Assembly (NCBI GenBank): GCA_964510785.1
Contig: CAZECM010000120.1
Location: forward strand, 1 to 7,619
Length of the DNA stretch: 7,619 nucleotides
Direction: 5' to 3'
Source of the DNA: JAAYZM01 sp964510785
GTDB taxonomy: Bacteria > Actinomycetota > Actinomycetes > Actinomycetales > Cellulomonadaceae
Part shown: in pieces, positions 1-6,602 of the stretch
Position numbering within the stretch: position 1 is the first letter of the stretch
Layout: every line of letters starts with the position of its first letter
The notes under the pieces: model-generated
Seen by the model: only the letters and a program-made list of their open reading frames with translations
What the model was told of the DNA's origin: nothing
Database searches by the model: none
Translations under genes and position numbers: made by a program

Positions 1-561
1 CGTGGATGTCCGAGGCCCGGTCGGAGATGGCCTGCGTCACGAGCAGGTTGACGACGCGCCGATCTGGCCGAGGTTGGAGAGGTCGACGTCGGCCGACGCC
101 GTCTCCTCGAACGACTCGGCGAGGTCCTCCATCTCGTCGTCCGCGCGGCAGAACCGCTCGATCGCTCGCGCGAGGTTGTCGTGCACCGCCACGACGGGAC
201 GGATCTGCAGGCCCGAGACCGAGCGCAGGTCGTCCACCGCCATGACGTTGCCCGGGTCCGCCATCGCGACCACGAGCGCGCCGTCCTGGAACGAGATGGG
301 CAGCACCCCGTGCCGGCGGCACAGCGCCGCGGGGATCACGGAGATGGCCGCCCGGTCCACGGGGTAGTCGTCGAGGTCGACGAACTGCATGCCCACCTGG
401 CTCGCGAGAGCCGCGACGAGCTGCATCTCCGAGAGCACGCCCTCCTCGACGAGCACGCGCCCCAGGGACTGGCCCCGTGCCGCGGTCTCGTCCATGGCGG
501 CAAGGAGCTGCGCCTCGTTGACCAGGCCTTCGTCGAGCAGGATCTCGCCGAGCTGACGCAT
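1..561 (-). pseudogene. pilB: GspE/PilB-family assembly ATPase, 5' part, frameshifted and cut by window edge
   Basis: Members of this family are hexameric ATPases that power type IV pilus or type II secretion assembly at the inner face of the membrane. The ATG at 561 is chosen because GGAGG lies 5 nt upstream, and MRQLGEILLDEGLV is the usual family start; an in-frame start at 618 has no such support. The open frame gives 174 residues. Residues 3-26 and 32-55 are two copies of the MshEN motif (LGxxLL/VxxGL..L), followed by the rest of the GspE N-terminal domain (for example MADPGNVMAVDDLRS). After D-L-S-N-L-G-Q-I-G the frame fails and stops at TGA 37-39. The conserved continuation VVNLLVTQAISDRASDIH is encoded in another frame from 55 down to 2. 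The ATPase domain with Walker A and B lies outside the window. The family is sure; whether the break is a real mutation or a sequence error is not, and the paralogue assignment (PilB versus another GspE) is inference. Confidence 0.82.
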
Positions 562-566
562 GGTTT

Positions 567-571
567 CCTCC
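567..571 (-). promoter_or_regulatory. Ribosome binding site of the GspE/PilB gene
   Basis: GGAGG on the minus strand, 5 nt before the ATG at 561. It is the strongest Shine-Dalgarno match near this gene and decides the start against the longer open frame from 618. Confidence 0.75.
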
Positions 572-583
572 GTGAACGTGCTG

Positions 584-609
584 GGCGCCCCACCCACTCG
601 CGGGGCGCC
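584..609 (-). terminator. Perfect 8-bp GC hairpin between aroE and the PilB-type gene
   Basis: GGCGCCCC (584-591) pairs perfectly with GGGGCGCC (602-609) around a 10-nt loop. It lies 42 nt after the aroE stop and 22 nt before the downstream start codon. No T-run follows on either strand, so it could be a T-less actinobacterial terminator closing the alaS-aroE operon, or a structure in the leader of the next gene. The stem is seen directly; the role is inferred. Confidence 0.4.
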
Positions 610-651
610 GTACATCATCCCATCGGCACGTGGTTGCCCGTTAGTAAGGGG

Positions 652-1524
652 TCAATGGGTGCTTTCGCCCAGGGCGAGGCGCAGCGCGGCGTCCATCTCG
701 GCCACGGGTGCCACCCGGCCGGTCATGAGACGCACCTGCTCAGCCGCCTGGTGCAGCAGCATCCGCTCGCCGCCCACTACCGCTCCACCGGCAGCGCGCC
801 ACGCGGCCATGAGCACCGTGGGGCGCGGGTCGTAGATGACGTCGAGCAGCACCGCTCCCCCACCCACGACCGCGCCGTCGAGCGCCGCGGCCACGTGATC
901 CGCCCCATGAGCGGGAACGGTCGAGACGACGACGTCGGCCCCCGCGACGACCGCGGCCGTGTCCTCGCCGAAGGTGCGGAACTCCGGGTCGAGCCCCATC
1001 CGGTGCGCGGCGCGCATGAGCGGGCCGATCCGCGCGAGGGACCGGGCGAACACCGTGGCGCGGGCACAACCGAGCTCCCCGAGCGCCGCGAGCGTGCTGG
1101 CCGCCGTCGCGCCCGACCCCAGGACGACGCTCCTCGGGTGCGCCGGCAACGGGACCGGAGCGCCCTCGCGCAGCGCCGTCACGATCCCGTACACGTCCGT
1201 GTTCGCCCCGGTGAGCACCACGGAGCTGCGGGCGCTGGGCTGCACGAGCACCGTGTTGACGGCGCCCACGAGCTCGGCGAGCGGCTCCACGTGATCGAGC
1301 AGCGGCATCACGGCGTGCTTGTGCGGCATCGTCAGGCTCAGGCCCGCCCACGAGTCGTCGAGGCCCGTGACGACGCCCTCGAGCGTCTCGGGCGTGACGT
1401 CCACGGCCTCGTAGCGCCAGCCGGCCAGCCCGAGGGCGGCGTAGGCGGCGCGGTGCAGCACCGGGGAGAGCGAGTGGGCGACCGGGTGCCCCAGCACGGC
1501 GGCCCGCCGCGCCGCGATCGTCAC
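652..1524 (-). CDS. aroE: Shikimate dehydrogenase (AroE family)
   Basis: It catalyses reversible NADPH-dependent reduction of 3-dehydroshikimate to shikimate, the fourth step of chorismate synthesis, in the cytosol. The protein is 290 residues, close to the family norm. The substrate domain carries HSLSP (17-21), whose serines bind shikimate, the catalytic lysine K69 in MPHK, the pocket residues N90, N108 and D110 (GANTD), and Q259 late in the chain (GERMLLHQA). The nucleotide domain has the glycine-rich loop GSGATAAS (136-143) and ARSLAR (160-165), where R161 and R165 match the arginines of the usual NADP-binding NRTxxR motif but the first Asn is Ala. The GTG start at 1524 lies 4 nt after the mltG stop, with an AAGGGGG ribosome binding site 8 nt upstream inside the mltG end, so translation is probably coupled to mltG. 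A quinate/shikimate dehydrogenase paralogue is possible but less likely in this conserved setting. Confidence 0.92.
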   Translation of the reverse strand: MTIAARRAAVLGHPVAHSLSPVLHRAAYAALGLAGWRYEAVDVTPETLEGVVTGLDDSWAGLSLTMPHKHAVMPLLDHVEPLAELVGAVNTVLVQPSARSSVVLTGANTDVYGIVTALREGAPVPLPAHPRSVVLGSGATAASTLAALGELGCARATVFARSLARIGPLMRAAHRMGLDPEFRTFGEDTAAVVAGADVVVSTVPAHGADHVAAALDGAVVGGGAVLLDVIYDPRPTVLMAAWRAAGGAVVGGERMLLHQAAEQVRLMTGRVAPVAEMDAALRLALGESTH

Positions 1525-1528
1525 GCCG

Positions 1529-3007
1529 TCAGCCCCCTTCGGAGCTCTCGGGCATGCCGTTCTCCTCGATCCACGCGTTGAGCTTCGCGACGTTCACCTG
1601 GTGCTCGGTGTACGTCACCGCGAAGAGCGTCTCGCCGCTCAGCAGGTCGACGGTCACCCAGTAGACCCACGGGCCTTCCTCCGGGTCGAGCACTGCCTTG
1701 ATGGCATCCAGTCCAGGCGAGCCGATCGGCGTGGGCGGCAACCCCGCGTGCTTGCGCGTGTTGAACGGGTGGTCGGACGCGAGATCGGACTTCGTGAGCT
1801 CGAGACCGCTCTTGCCGAGCCCGTAGGCGAGCGTCGCGTCGATGCCGAGCGGCATCCCGTCCTCGAGGCGGTTCTCGATCGCGCGAGCGGCCTTGCCGCG
1901 GTACTCGTCCCGGTTGACCTCACGCTCCACGAGGGATGCCTTGTTGAGGACCTCTTCCCACTCCTCCTCGGGCACCTCGAGCTTCGCGAGCTCCGTGCGG
2001 GTCTTGGACACCATCTCGGTGAGGATGTCCTCGGCCGTGTCGCCCGGCTCCACGGTGTACGTCGCGGGGAAGAGCCAGCCTTCGAGCTGTTTCTTCGCGG
2101 CCTTGGGCACACCGAGCTTGCGCGGCGACCCCGCCGCCGCCTCGAAGTCCTCGACGGGGATCTGCGTCTTCGATGAGGTGACCTTCAGGATCTGAGCGAC
2201 GGTGTATCCCTCGGGGATCGTCACGAGCAGCTCGACCTTGTTGTCCCGGTCCAGGAGCCAGTTCACGGCGTCCGCCGCGTTCATCTCGAGCTGCATGGCG
2301 TACGTGCCGTGCTGGATGCCCACGGCGTCGGGGTTGTTCGCGTACGCGCGGATGAACGACGACGCCGACGCGACGACGCCGGCCTCCGCGAGCGTCCTGC
2401 CGATCGTGGCACCCGCGTCACCGGGGTTGACGACGATCTCGATCGAACCCGTGCCCGGGCCCGGGAAGTCGTCCGCAGCGACGTCGGTGGTCTCGGTGGG
2501 GTCGGAGGCGAACATCGGCAGCACGTTCGAGTAGACGTAGTACCCGACGCCCAGCACGAGCACGAGCGAGATCGCGAGCGCGATCCCTGACCGCCGTCGG
2601 CGGCGTTCCTTGTACTCCTGGCGCGACCCCGAGCGGGACGAACCGTCCCCGTCGCCCTCGCCGAACGCCCACTGCGCGGCGGGGTCGACGGAGGCATACC
2701 GGTCGAACGTGAAGGGGTCCGTCGCGGTGGGGGTGGCGGAGCCGTCCACCACGGGCGACTCCCCCGTGGCCGGGCTCTGCGTCACGAGCGACTCGATGGG
2801 GTACGCGTTGCCCTCGTCGTCGTACACGTAGCCGCCGTACACCGGGTGGGCGTAGCCGTGGGCGTCGTAGACGTAGCCGTCGGGCTGCACGAGCCCCTCG
2901 GTCGCCACGGCCTGGGCGGGCGCCTGGGTCGCGGGCGCAGCCTCGCCGGCCCACTGCACCTGGGGCCACCCGCCGGAGCCCGAGGCTCCCGTCTGGTCGT
3001 TTCGCAC
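1529..3007 (-). CDS. mltG: Endolytic peptidoglycan transglycosylase MltG (YceG-like)
   Basis: MltG is a membrane-anchored lytic transglycosylase that cuts nascent glycan strands internally and is thought to set their length. The 492-residue protein has a long cytoplasmic tail (1-139), rich in Gly, Ala and Tyr, with a 15-residue repeat at 44-73, then a basic stop KERRRRR (133-139), one membrane segment (about 141-160) and an outside YceG domain (about 186-485). Family motifs are clear: IPEGYT (264-269), EGWLFPATY (309-317), KASLVEREV (356-364) holding the probable catalytic Glu (E361), then IENRL, PLGIDATLAYG and GLPPTPIGSPG. The tail makes it longer than the E. coli protein (about 340 residues), as is common in actinobacteria. 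The GTG at 3007 starts 3 nt after the ruvX TAG, with GGAG 9 nt upstream. Family assignment is firm; the role of the tail is unknown. Confidence 0.94.
   Translation of the reverse strand: MRNDQTGASGSGGWPQVQWAGEAAPATQAPAQAVATEGLVQPDGYVYDAHGYAHPVYGGYVYDDEGNAYPIESLVTQSPATGESPVVDGSATPTATDPFTFDRYASVDPAAQWAFGEGDGDGSSRSGSRQEYKERRRRRSGIALAISLVLVLGVGYYVYSNVLPMFASDPTETTDVAADDFPGPGTGSIEIVVNPGDAGATIGRTLAEAGVVASASSFIRAYANNPDAVGIQHGTYAMQLEMNAADAVNWLLDRDNKVELLVTIPEGYTVAQILKVTSSKTQIPVEDFEAAAGSPRKLGVPKAAKKQLEGWLFPATYTVEPGDTAEDILTEMVSKTRTELAKLEVPEEEWEEVLNKASLVEREVNRDEYRGKAARAIENRLEDGMPLGIDATLAYGLGKSGLELTKSDLASDHPFNTRKHAGLPPTPIGSPGLDAIKAVLDPEEGPWVYWVTVDLLSGETLFAVTYTEHQVNVAKLNAWIEENGMPESSEGG
2789..2878 (-). repeat. 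Two-copy 15-residue repeat coding for the MltG cytoplasmic tail
   Basis: Residues 44-58 (GYVYDAHGYAHPVYG) and 59-73 (GYVYDDEGNAYPIES) are adjacent degenerate copies with consensus GYVYDxxGxAxP. They lie before the membrane segment, so on the cytoplasmic side. The repeat is read directly from the translation; no function can be assigned. Confidence 0.7.
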
Positions 3008-3010
3008 GCT

Positions 3011-3493
3011 CTACAGCTCCGTCTTCGTCTCTGCTCCCGGCTGGGACACCACCCGCTCACCGGCGCGGCCGCCCGTGGCACGTTCGGCGTCGAGCGCCCC
3101 CTGGAGGATCACCACCGCTGCCGCCTGGTCGACCACGCTGCGCTGCCGCCTGCCTGCACGGCCCGCTTCCCGCAACGCCGCCGTCGCAGACACGGTACTC
3201 ATCCGTTCGTCCACCATACGCACCTCGACGGGAGAAACTTCACCCGCCAGAGACATAGCGTATGCGCGAGCGGACCCCGCTGCGGCCCCTTCCACGCCGG
3301 AAAGATGCCTGGGCAGCCCGACGTACACGACCGCCGCCCCGCGCTCACACACTTCCCTCACGACCCGCGCCCGGTCTCCCGGGTCCACCGTCGCGATCGG
3401 TGTCGCGACGAGTCCCTCGGGGTCGCTCGCGGCGAGGCCGACGCGCACGCTCCCGACGTCGATCCCGATCCGGGCTCCGCGCGGCAGGCTCAC
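3011..3493 (-). CDS. ruvX: RuvX/YqgF-family RNase H-fold nuclease (putative pre-16S rRNA or Holliday-junction nuclease)
   Basis: This small cytosolic nuclease family has been linked to 16S rRNA 5'-end maturation in E. coli and to Holliday-junction resolution in mycobacteria. The 160-residue protein has the expected RNase H-like landmarks: GIDVGSVRVGLA (10-21) with the first catalytic Asp D12, VGLPRHLSG (58-66), DERMST (95-100) with Glu E96, and VVDQAAAVVILQ (120-131) with Asp D122. All three metal-binding acids are present, so it should be active. It is slightly longer than E. coli YqgF (138 residues), owing to a C-terminal tail. The GTG start at 3493 overlaps the alaS stop in a GTGA arrangement, with GAGG 4 nt upstream, which points to translational coupling with alaS. 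mltG follows after 3 nt. The family is clear; which of the two substrates dominates here cannot be told from sequence. Confidence 0.92.
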   Translation of the reverse strand: MSLPRGARIGIDVGSVRVGLAASDPEGLVATPIATVDPGDRARVVREVCERGAAVVYVGLPRHLSGVEGAAAGSARAYAMSLAGEVSPVEVRMVDERMSTVSATAALREAGRAGRRQRSVVDQAAAVVILQGALDAERATGGRAGERVVSQPGAETKTEL

Positions 3494-6207
3494 GCCACCT
3501 CGGCGGTGAGTGCCTCGAACGCGGCGCCGAGCCGGGCCGGGTCCGTGCCGCCGCCCTGGGCGACGTCGTCCTTGCCACCCCCGCCGCCACCGAGCACCTG
3601 GGACGCCGTGCGCACGAGCTGACCCGCACGATGCCCCTGCTCGCGCGCCGCGGCGTTGGTCGCCACGACCACGAGGGCGCGGCCGGCAGAGCTTCCGCCG
3701 ACGACGACGACGGCCGCCTGCTCACCTAGCCGTGAGCGGACCTCGAGGGCGAGCGCCCGCAGGTCGTCCGCGCTCGCGACCTCGCCCGCGTCGTGCTGCA
3801 CGAGTCGCGCGCCGCCCGCCGTCGTCGTCGCGCCACCCGCCACCGTGCCGGCCTGCGCGAGGAGCGCCGCCTGGTTGAACGCCGCGAGCTGCTTCTCCGC
3901 GTCCTTGAGCCGGGAGACGAGCCCCGAGACGCGCTCGGGGAGCTCCTCGGGGCGCGCGTCGAGCATGCCCGTGAGCTGGTGAACGAGCGTGCGCTCCTTG
4001 GCCTGGGCGGCGTACGCCCCCGTGCCCACGAGCGCGTCGACGCGGCGCACGCCCGAACCGATCGAGGACTCGCCGAGCAACGTCACGAGGCCGAGCGCGC
4101 CGGAGCGGTCCACGTGCGTGCCCGCGCACAGCTCGCGCGACCAGTCGCCGCCGATCGACACGACGCGCACCCGGTCGCCGTACTTCGCACCGAAGAGCGC
4201 CATCGCACCGCTCGCGAGGGCCGCGTCGAGGTCCATGACCCGGTCCGTGACCTCGAGGTCCTCCACGAGACGTTCGTTGATGCGTGCCTCGATCTCGGGC
4301 AGCGCCCCCGCGGGCAGGGCCGCGCCGTGGCGGAAGTCGAAGCGCACGTGGCTCGGCGCGTTCTCCGAACCGGCCTGCGTCGCCGTGGTCCCGACCGACT
4401 CGTGGAGCGCCTTGTGCAGCATGTGGGTCGCGGTGTGCGCCCGTGCGATCGCGCCACGGCGCAGCGTGTCGATCTGCGCCGTGCCCGACTCGCCCAGCAC
4501 CACGGTGCCGTCCACGAGGCGGCCCCGATGCACGGAGAGACCCTTGACGGGCGCCTGGACGTCGTCCACCTCGACCTTGCCGCCGCCCGCGAGGTGGATC
4601 GTGCCCGTGTCCGCGAGCTGACCGCCCGCCTCCGCGTAGAACGGGGTGCGGTCGAGCACGAGCTCGATCTCCGCGGGAGCCGTCGCGGCCGGCGCGGGCA
4701 CACCGTCCACGAGGAGCCCCACGACCTCGCTCGTGGCCACCTGGTCCGTGTAGCCGAGGAACTGCGTGGGCGCCGCGAGCCCCTTGAGGATCGCGTCGTA
4801 GGCGGCCGTGTCCGCGCGGCCCGTGCGCTTGGCCATCGCGTCCGCCCGCGCCCGGTCACGCTGCTCGCGCATGAGGGTCCGGAACGACTCCTCGTCGACG
4901 GCAACGCCCTGCTCGGCCGCCATCTCGAGGGTCAGGTCGATCGGGAAGCCGTAGGTGTCGTGCAGCGCGAAGGCGTCCGAACCGGACAGCACGGGCCGGG
5001 GCGCACCGGGCACGGGGGCGCCGTCGTCGGCCAACGTCTTGTCCTTGACCGCGGCGCTCTTGACCGCCGCGACCGCGGTGTCGAAGATCGTGGTGCCCGA
5101 GACGAGGGTGCGCCGGAACGCCTCCTCCTCGCCGTAGGCGACCTGGCTGATGCGTGCGAAGTCCGTGTCGAGCTCGGGGTAGGACGGCGCCATCGCGTCC
5201 TTCGAGACCGGGAGCAGCTCGGGGAGCGTCATGGTGTCGACGCCGAGCAGGCGCATCGCGCGCACGCTGCGGCGCAGCAGCCGGCGCAGCACGTACCCGC
5301 GGCCCTCGTTCGAGGGGACCACGCCGTCGCCGATGAGCATGAGGGCGCTGCGGACGTGGTCGGCCACGACGCGCATGCGGACGTCGTCCTCGGTGCTCGC
5401 GCCGTAGCGGCGGCCCGAGATCTGCTCCGCCGCCTGGATCACGGGGAACACCTCGTCGATCTCGTACAGGTTGTCCACGCCCTGCAGCAGGTACGCGACA
5501 CGCTCGAGGCCCATGCCCGTGTCGATGTTCTTGCTCGCGAGCTCGCCGAGGATGCGGAACTCCTCCTTCGAGCGCACCTCGTCGATCTGGTACTGCATGA
5601 ACACGAGGTTCCAGATCTCGAGGAAGCGGTCCTCGTCCACCACGGGGCCGCCGTCCTTGCCGAACTGCGGGCCGCGGTCCACGTAGATCTCCGAGCAGGG
5701 GCCCGCGGGGCCGGGCTGGCCGGTGGTCCAGTAGTTGTCCGTGCGGCCCCGGCGCTGGATGCGCTCCTGCGGGAGGCCTGCGATCTCCTGCCACAGTGCC
5801 GCGGCCTCGTCGTCGTCGTGGAAGACCGTGACCCAGATCGAGTCCGGGTCGAAACCGTAGCCGCCGTCCGCGTGCGACTTCGTGATGAGGTCCCACGCGT
5901 ACGTGATCGCGCCCTCCTTGAAGTAGTCGCCGAACGAGAAGTTGCCGTTCATCTGGAAGAACGTGCCGTGACGCGTGGTCTTCCCGACCTCTTCGATGTC
6001 GAGGGTGCGCACGCACTTCTGCACGCTCGTCGCGCGCTTCCACGGCGGGGTCTGCTCGCCGAGCATGTACGGGATGAACGGGACCATGCCGGCGATCGTG
6101 AAGAGCGTCGAGGGGTCCGGGGAGATGAGGCTCGCCGAGGGCACCACGGCGTGGTCGCGGGCCTGGAAGAAGTCAAGCCAACGTTGACGGATCTCGGCGG
6201 TGCGCAT
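3490..6207 (-). CDS. alaS: Alanyl-tRNA synthetase
   Basis: It charges tRNA-Ala with alanine using ATP and hydrolyses mischarged Ser- and Gly-tRNA-Ala, in the cytosol. At 905 residues it is a full-length bacterial AlaRS. The class II catalytic core occupies about 1-270, with FTIAGMVPF (36-44), a motif 2 region HGTFFQMNGNFSFGDYFK (80-97), and GRGYVLRRLLRR (302-313) opening the tRNA-recognition part. The editing domain has HTATH (591-595) and CAGTH (694-698), so the zinc ligands H591, H595, C694 and H698 are all present. The C-Ala oligomerisation domain ends with the glycine-rich run at 873-878 followed by KDDVAQGGG. The ATG at 6207 aligns with the family N-terminus and has AAGGAA only 3 nt upstream, a tight but usable spacing. 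A 47-nt gap separates it from the upstream small gene and it overlaps ruvX by 4 nt, so it is the central gene of the operon. No odd residues or breaks were seen. Confidence 0.97.
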   Translation of the reverse strand: MRTAEIRQRWLDFFQARDHAVVPSASLISPDPSTLFTIAGMVPFIPYMLGEQTPPWKRATSVQKCVRTLDIEEVGKTTRHGTFFQMNGNFSFGDYFKEGAITYAWDLITKSHADGGYGFDPDSIWVTVFHDDDEAAALWQEIAGLPQERIQRRGRTDNYWTTGQPGPAGPCSEIYVDRGPQFGKDGGPVVDEDRFLEIWNLVFMQYQIDEVRSKEEFRILGELASKNIDTGMGLERVAYLLQGVDNLYEIDEVFPVIQAAEQISGRRYGASTEDDVRMRVVADHVRSALMLIGDGVVPSNEGRGYVLRRLLRRSVRAMRLLGVDTMTLPELLPVSKDAMAPSYPELDTDFARISQVAYGEEEAFRRTLVSGTTIFDTAVAAVKSAAVKDKTLADDGAPVPGAPRPVLSGSDAFALHDTYGFPIDLTLEMAAEQGVAVDEESFRTLMREQRDRARADAMAKRTGRADTAAYDAILKGLAAPTQFLGYTDQVATSEVVGLLVDGVPAPAATAPAEIELVLDRTPFYAEAGGQLADTGTIHLAGGGKVEVDDVQAPVKGLSVHRGRLVDGTVVLGESGTAQIDTLRRGAIARAHTATHMLHKALHESVGTTATQAGSENAPSHVRFDFRHGAALPAGALPEIEARINERLVEDLEVTDRVMDLDAALASGAMALFGAKYGDRVRVVSIGGDWSRELCAGTHVDRSGALGLVTLLGESSIGSGVRRVDALVGTGAYAAQAKERTLVHQLTGMLDARPEELPERVSGLVSRLKDAEKQLAAFNQAALLAQAGTVAGGATTTAGGARLVQHDAGEVASADDLRALALEVRSRLGEQAAVVVVGGSSAGRALVVVATNAAAREQGHRAGQLVRTASQVLGGGGGGKDDVAQGGGTDPARLGAAFEALTAEVA

Positions 6208-6254
6208 GGGTTCCTTGCCTGTCGGTGCTGGGTGCTGGGTCGGGCTTCGCGGGG

Positions 6255-6599
6255 CTAGAAGAACGAGTATCCCAGGGAGTCTTCGTCGTCCTCAGCACCG
6301 CGGGCTGCGTCGTCGTCGAAGTCCCACGCCTTGCGGGCCCTGCGTTCGGTGCGGACCCGCCTGGCCTCGTCCGGGTCGCGCTCGCCGAGGAGGGCCTCCA
6401 TGAGTGCCTTCTCGCGCTCCTGGCTCGCCGCGGTGAACGTGGCGACGGCCTCCTTGGCGCGGTCGACGTAGCCCTTGACCTGGCCCTCGAGCTCCTCCGT
6501 GACGCCTTCCGGGGTGAACCGGCGCGCAAGCTCGCGACCCTTGATCACGACCACCACCGCGACGGTGGCACCCACACCGATCCAGAACAAGCGGCGCAT
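6255..6599 (-). CDS. Small membrane-anchored DUF6167-like protein
   Basis: Function unknown. The 114-residue product has a short N-terminal hydrophobic segment (about 4-19, LFWIGVGATVAVVVVI) that probably anchors it with the rest in the cytosol. A charged, helix-prone middle follows (about 20-95), then an acidic stretch (WDFDDDAARGAEDDED) and the C-terminus LGYSFF. An acidic tail ending in YSFF, placed between a DUF948 gene and alaS, is what I recall for the actinobacterial DUF6167 family; this rests on memory and needs a profile search. The ATG at 6599 starts 3 nt after the DUF948 stop and has only a weak AAG-type ribosome binding site, so it probably depends on translation of the gene before it. 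The two small proteins may work together, but nothing in the sequence proves it. Confidence 0.8.
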   Translation of the reverse strand: MRRLFWIGVGATVAVVVVIKGRELARRFTPEGVTEELEGQVKGYVDRAKEAVATFTAASQEREKALMEALLGERDPDEARRVRTERRARKAWDFDDDAARGAEDDEDSLGYSFF

Positions 6600-6602
6600 C
6601 GG

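Noticed and set aside
562..618. Longer start (618) for the PilB-type gene
   Set aside because: It would add 19 residues unlike the family and run translation through the 584-609 hairpin. The ATG at 561 has GGAGG at 5 nt and matches the family N-terminus.
627..655. TTGACC (650-655, minus strand) as a -35 element for the PilB-type gene
   Set aside because: No TAnnnT-like -10 lies 16-18 nt downstream; the hexamer there is CACGTG. TTGACC also overlaps the aroE stop codon, so it may be there by chance.
181..1581. 466-codon open frame on the plus strand across the PilB-type gene and aroE
   Set aside because: It covers two recognisable minus-strand genes and their gap, has His/Arg-rich composition, and no domain. 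It is a shadow.
6224..6240. 17-nt direct repeat (GGTGCTG twice, then GGT) in the gap before alaS
   Set aside because: Only two and a half copies of a 7-nt unit, no hairpin potential, and it does not resemble a T-box or other leader. Probably slippage or chance.
6208..6254. T-box or other tRNA-sensing leader before alaS
   Set aside because: The gap is only 47 nt, too short for a T-box, and has no terminator-antiterminator pair or T-box sequence.
3793..6258. 821-codon open frame on the plus strand opposite alaS
   Set aside because: It is antisense to the full length of alaS, has the Arg/His/Val/Ala-rich composition typical of a frame shadow in GC-rich DNA, and shows no recognisable domain. 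alaS on the other strand has all family motifs.
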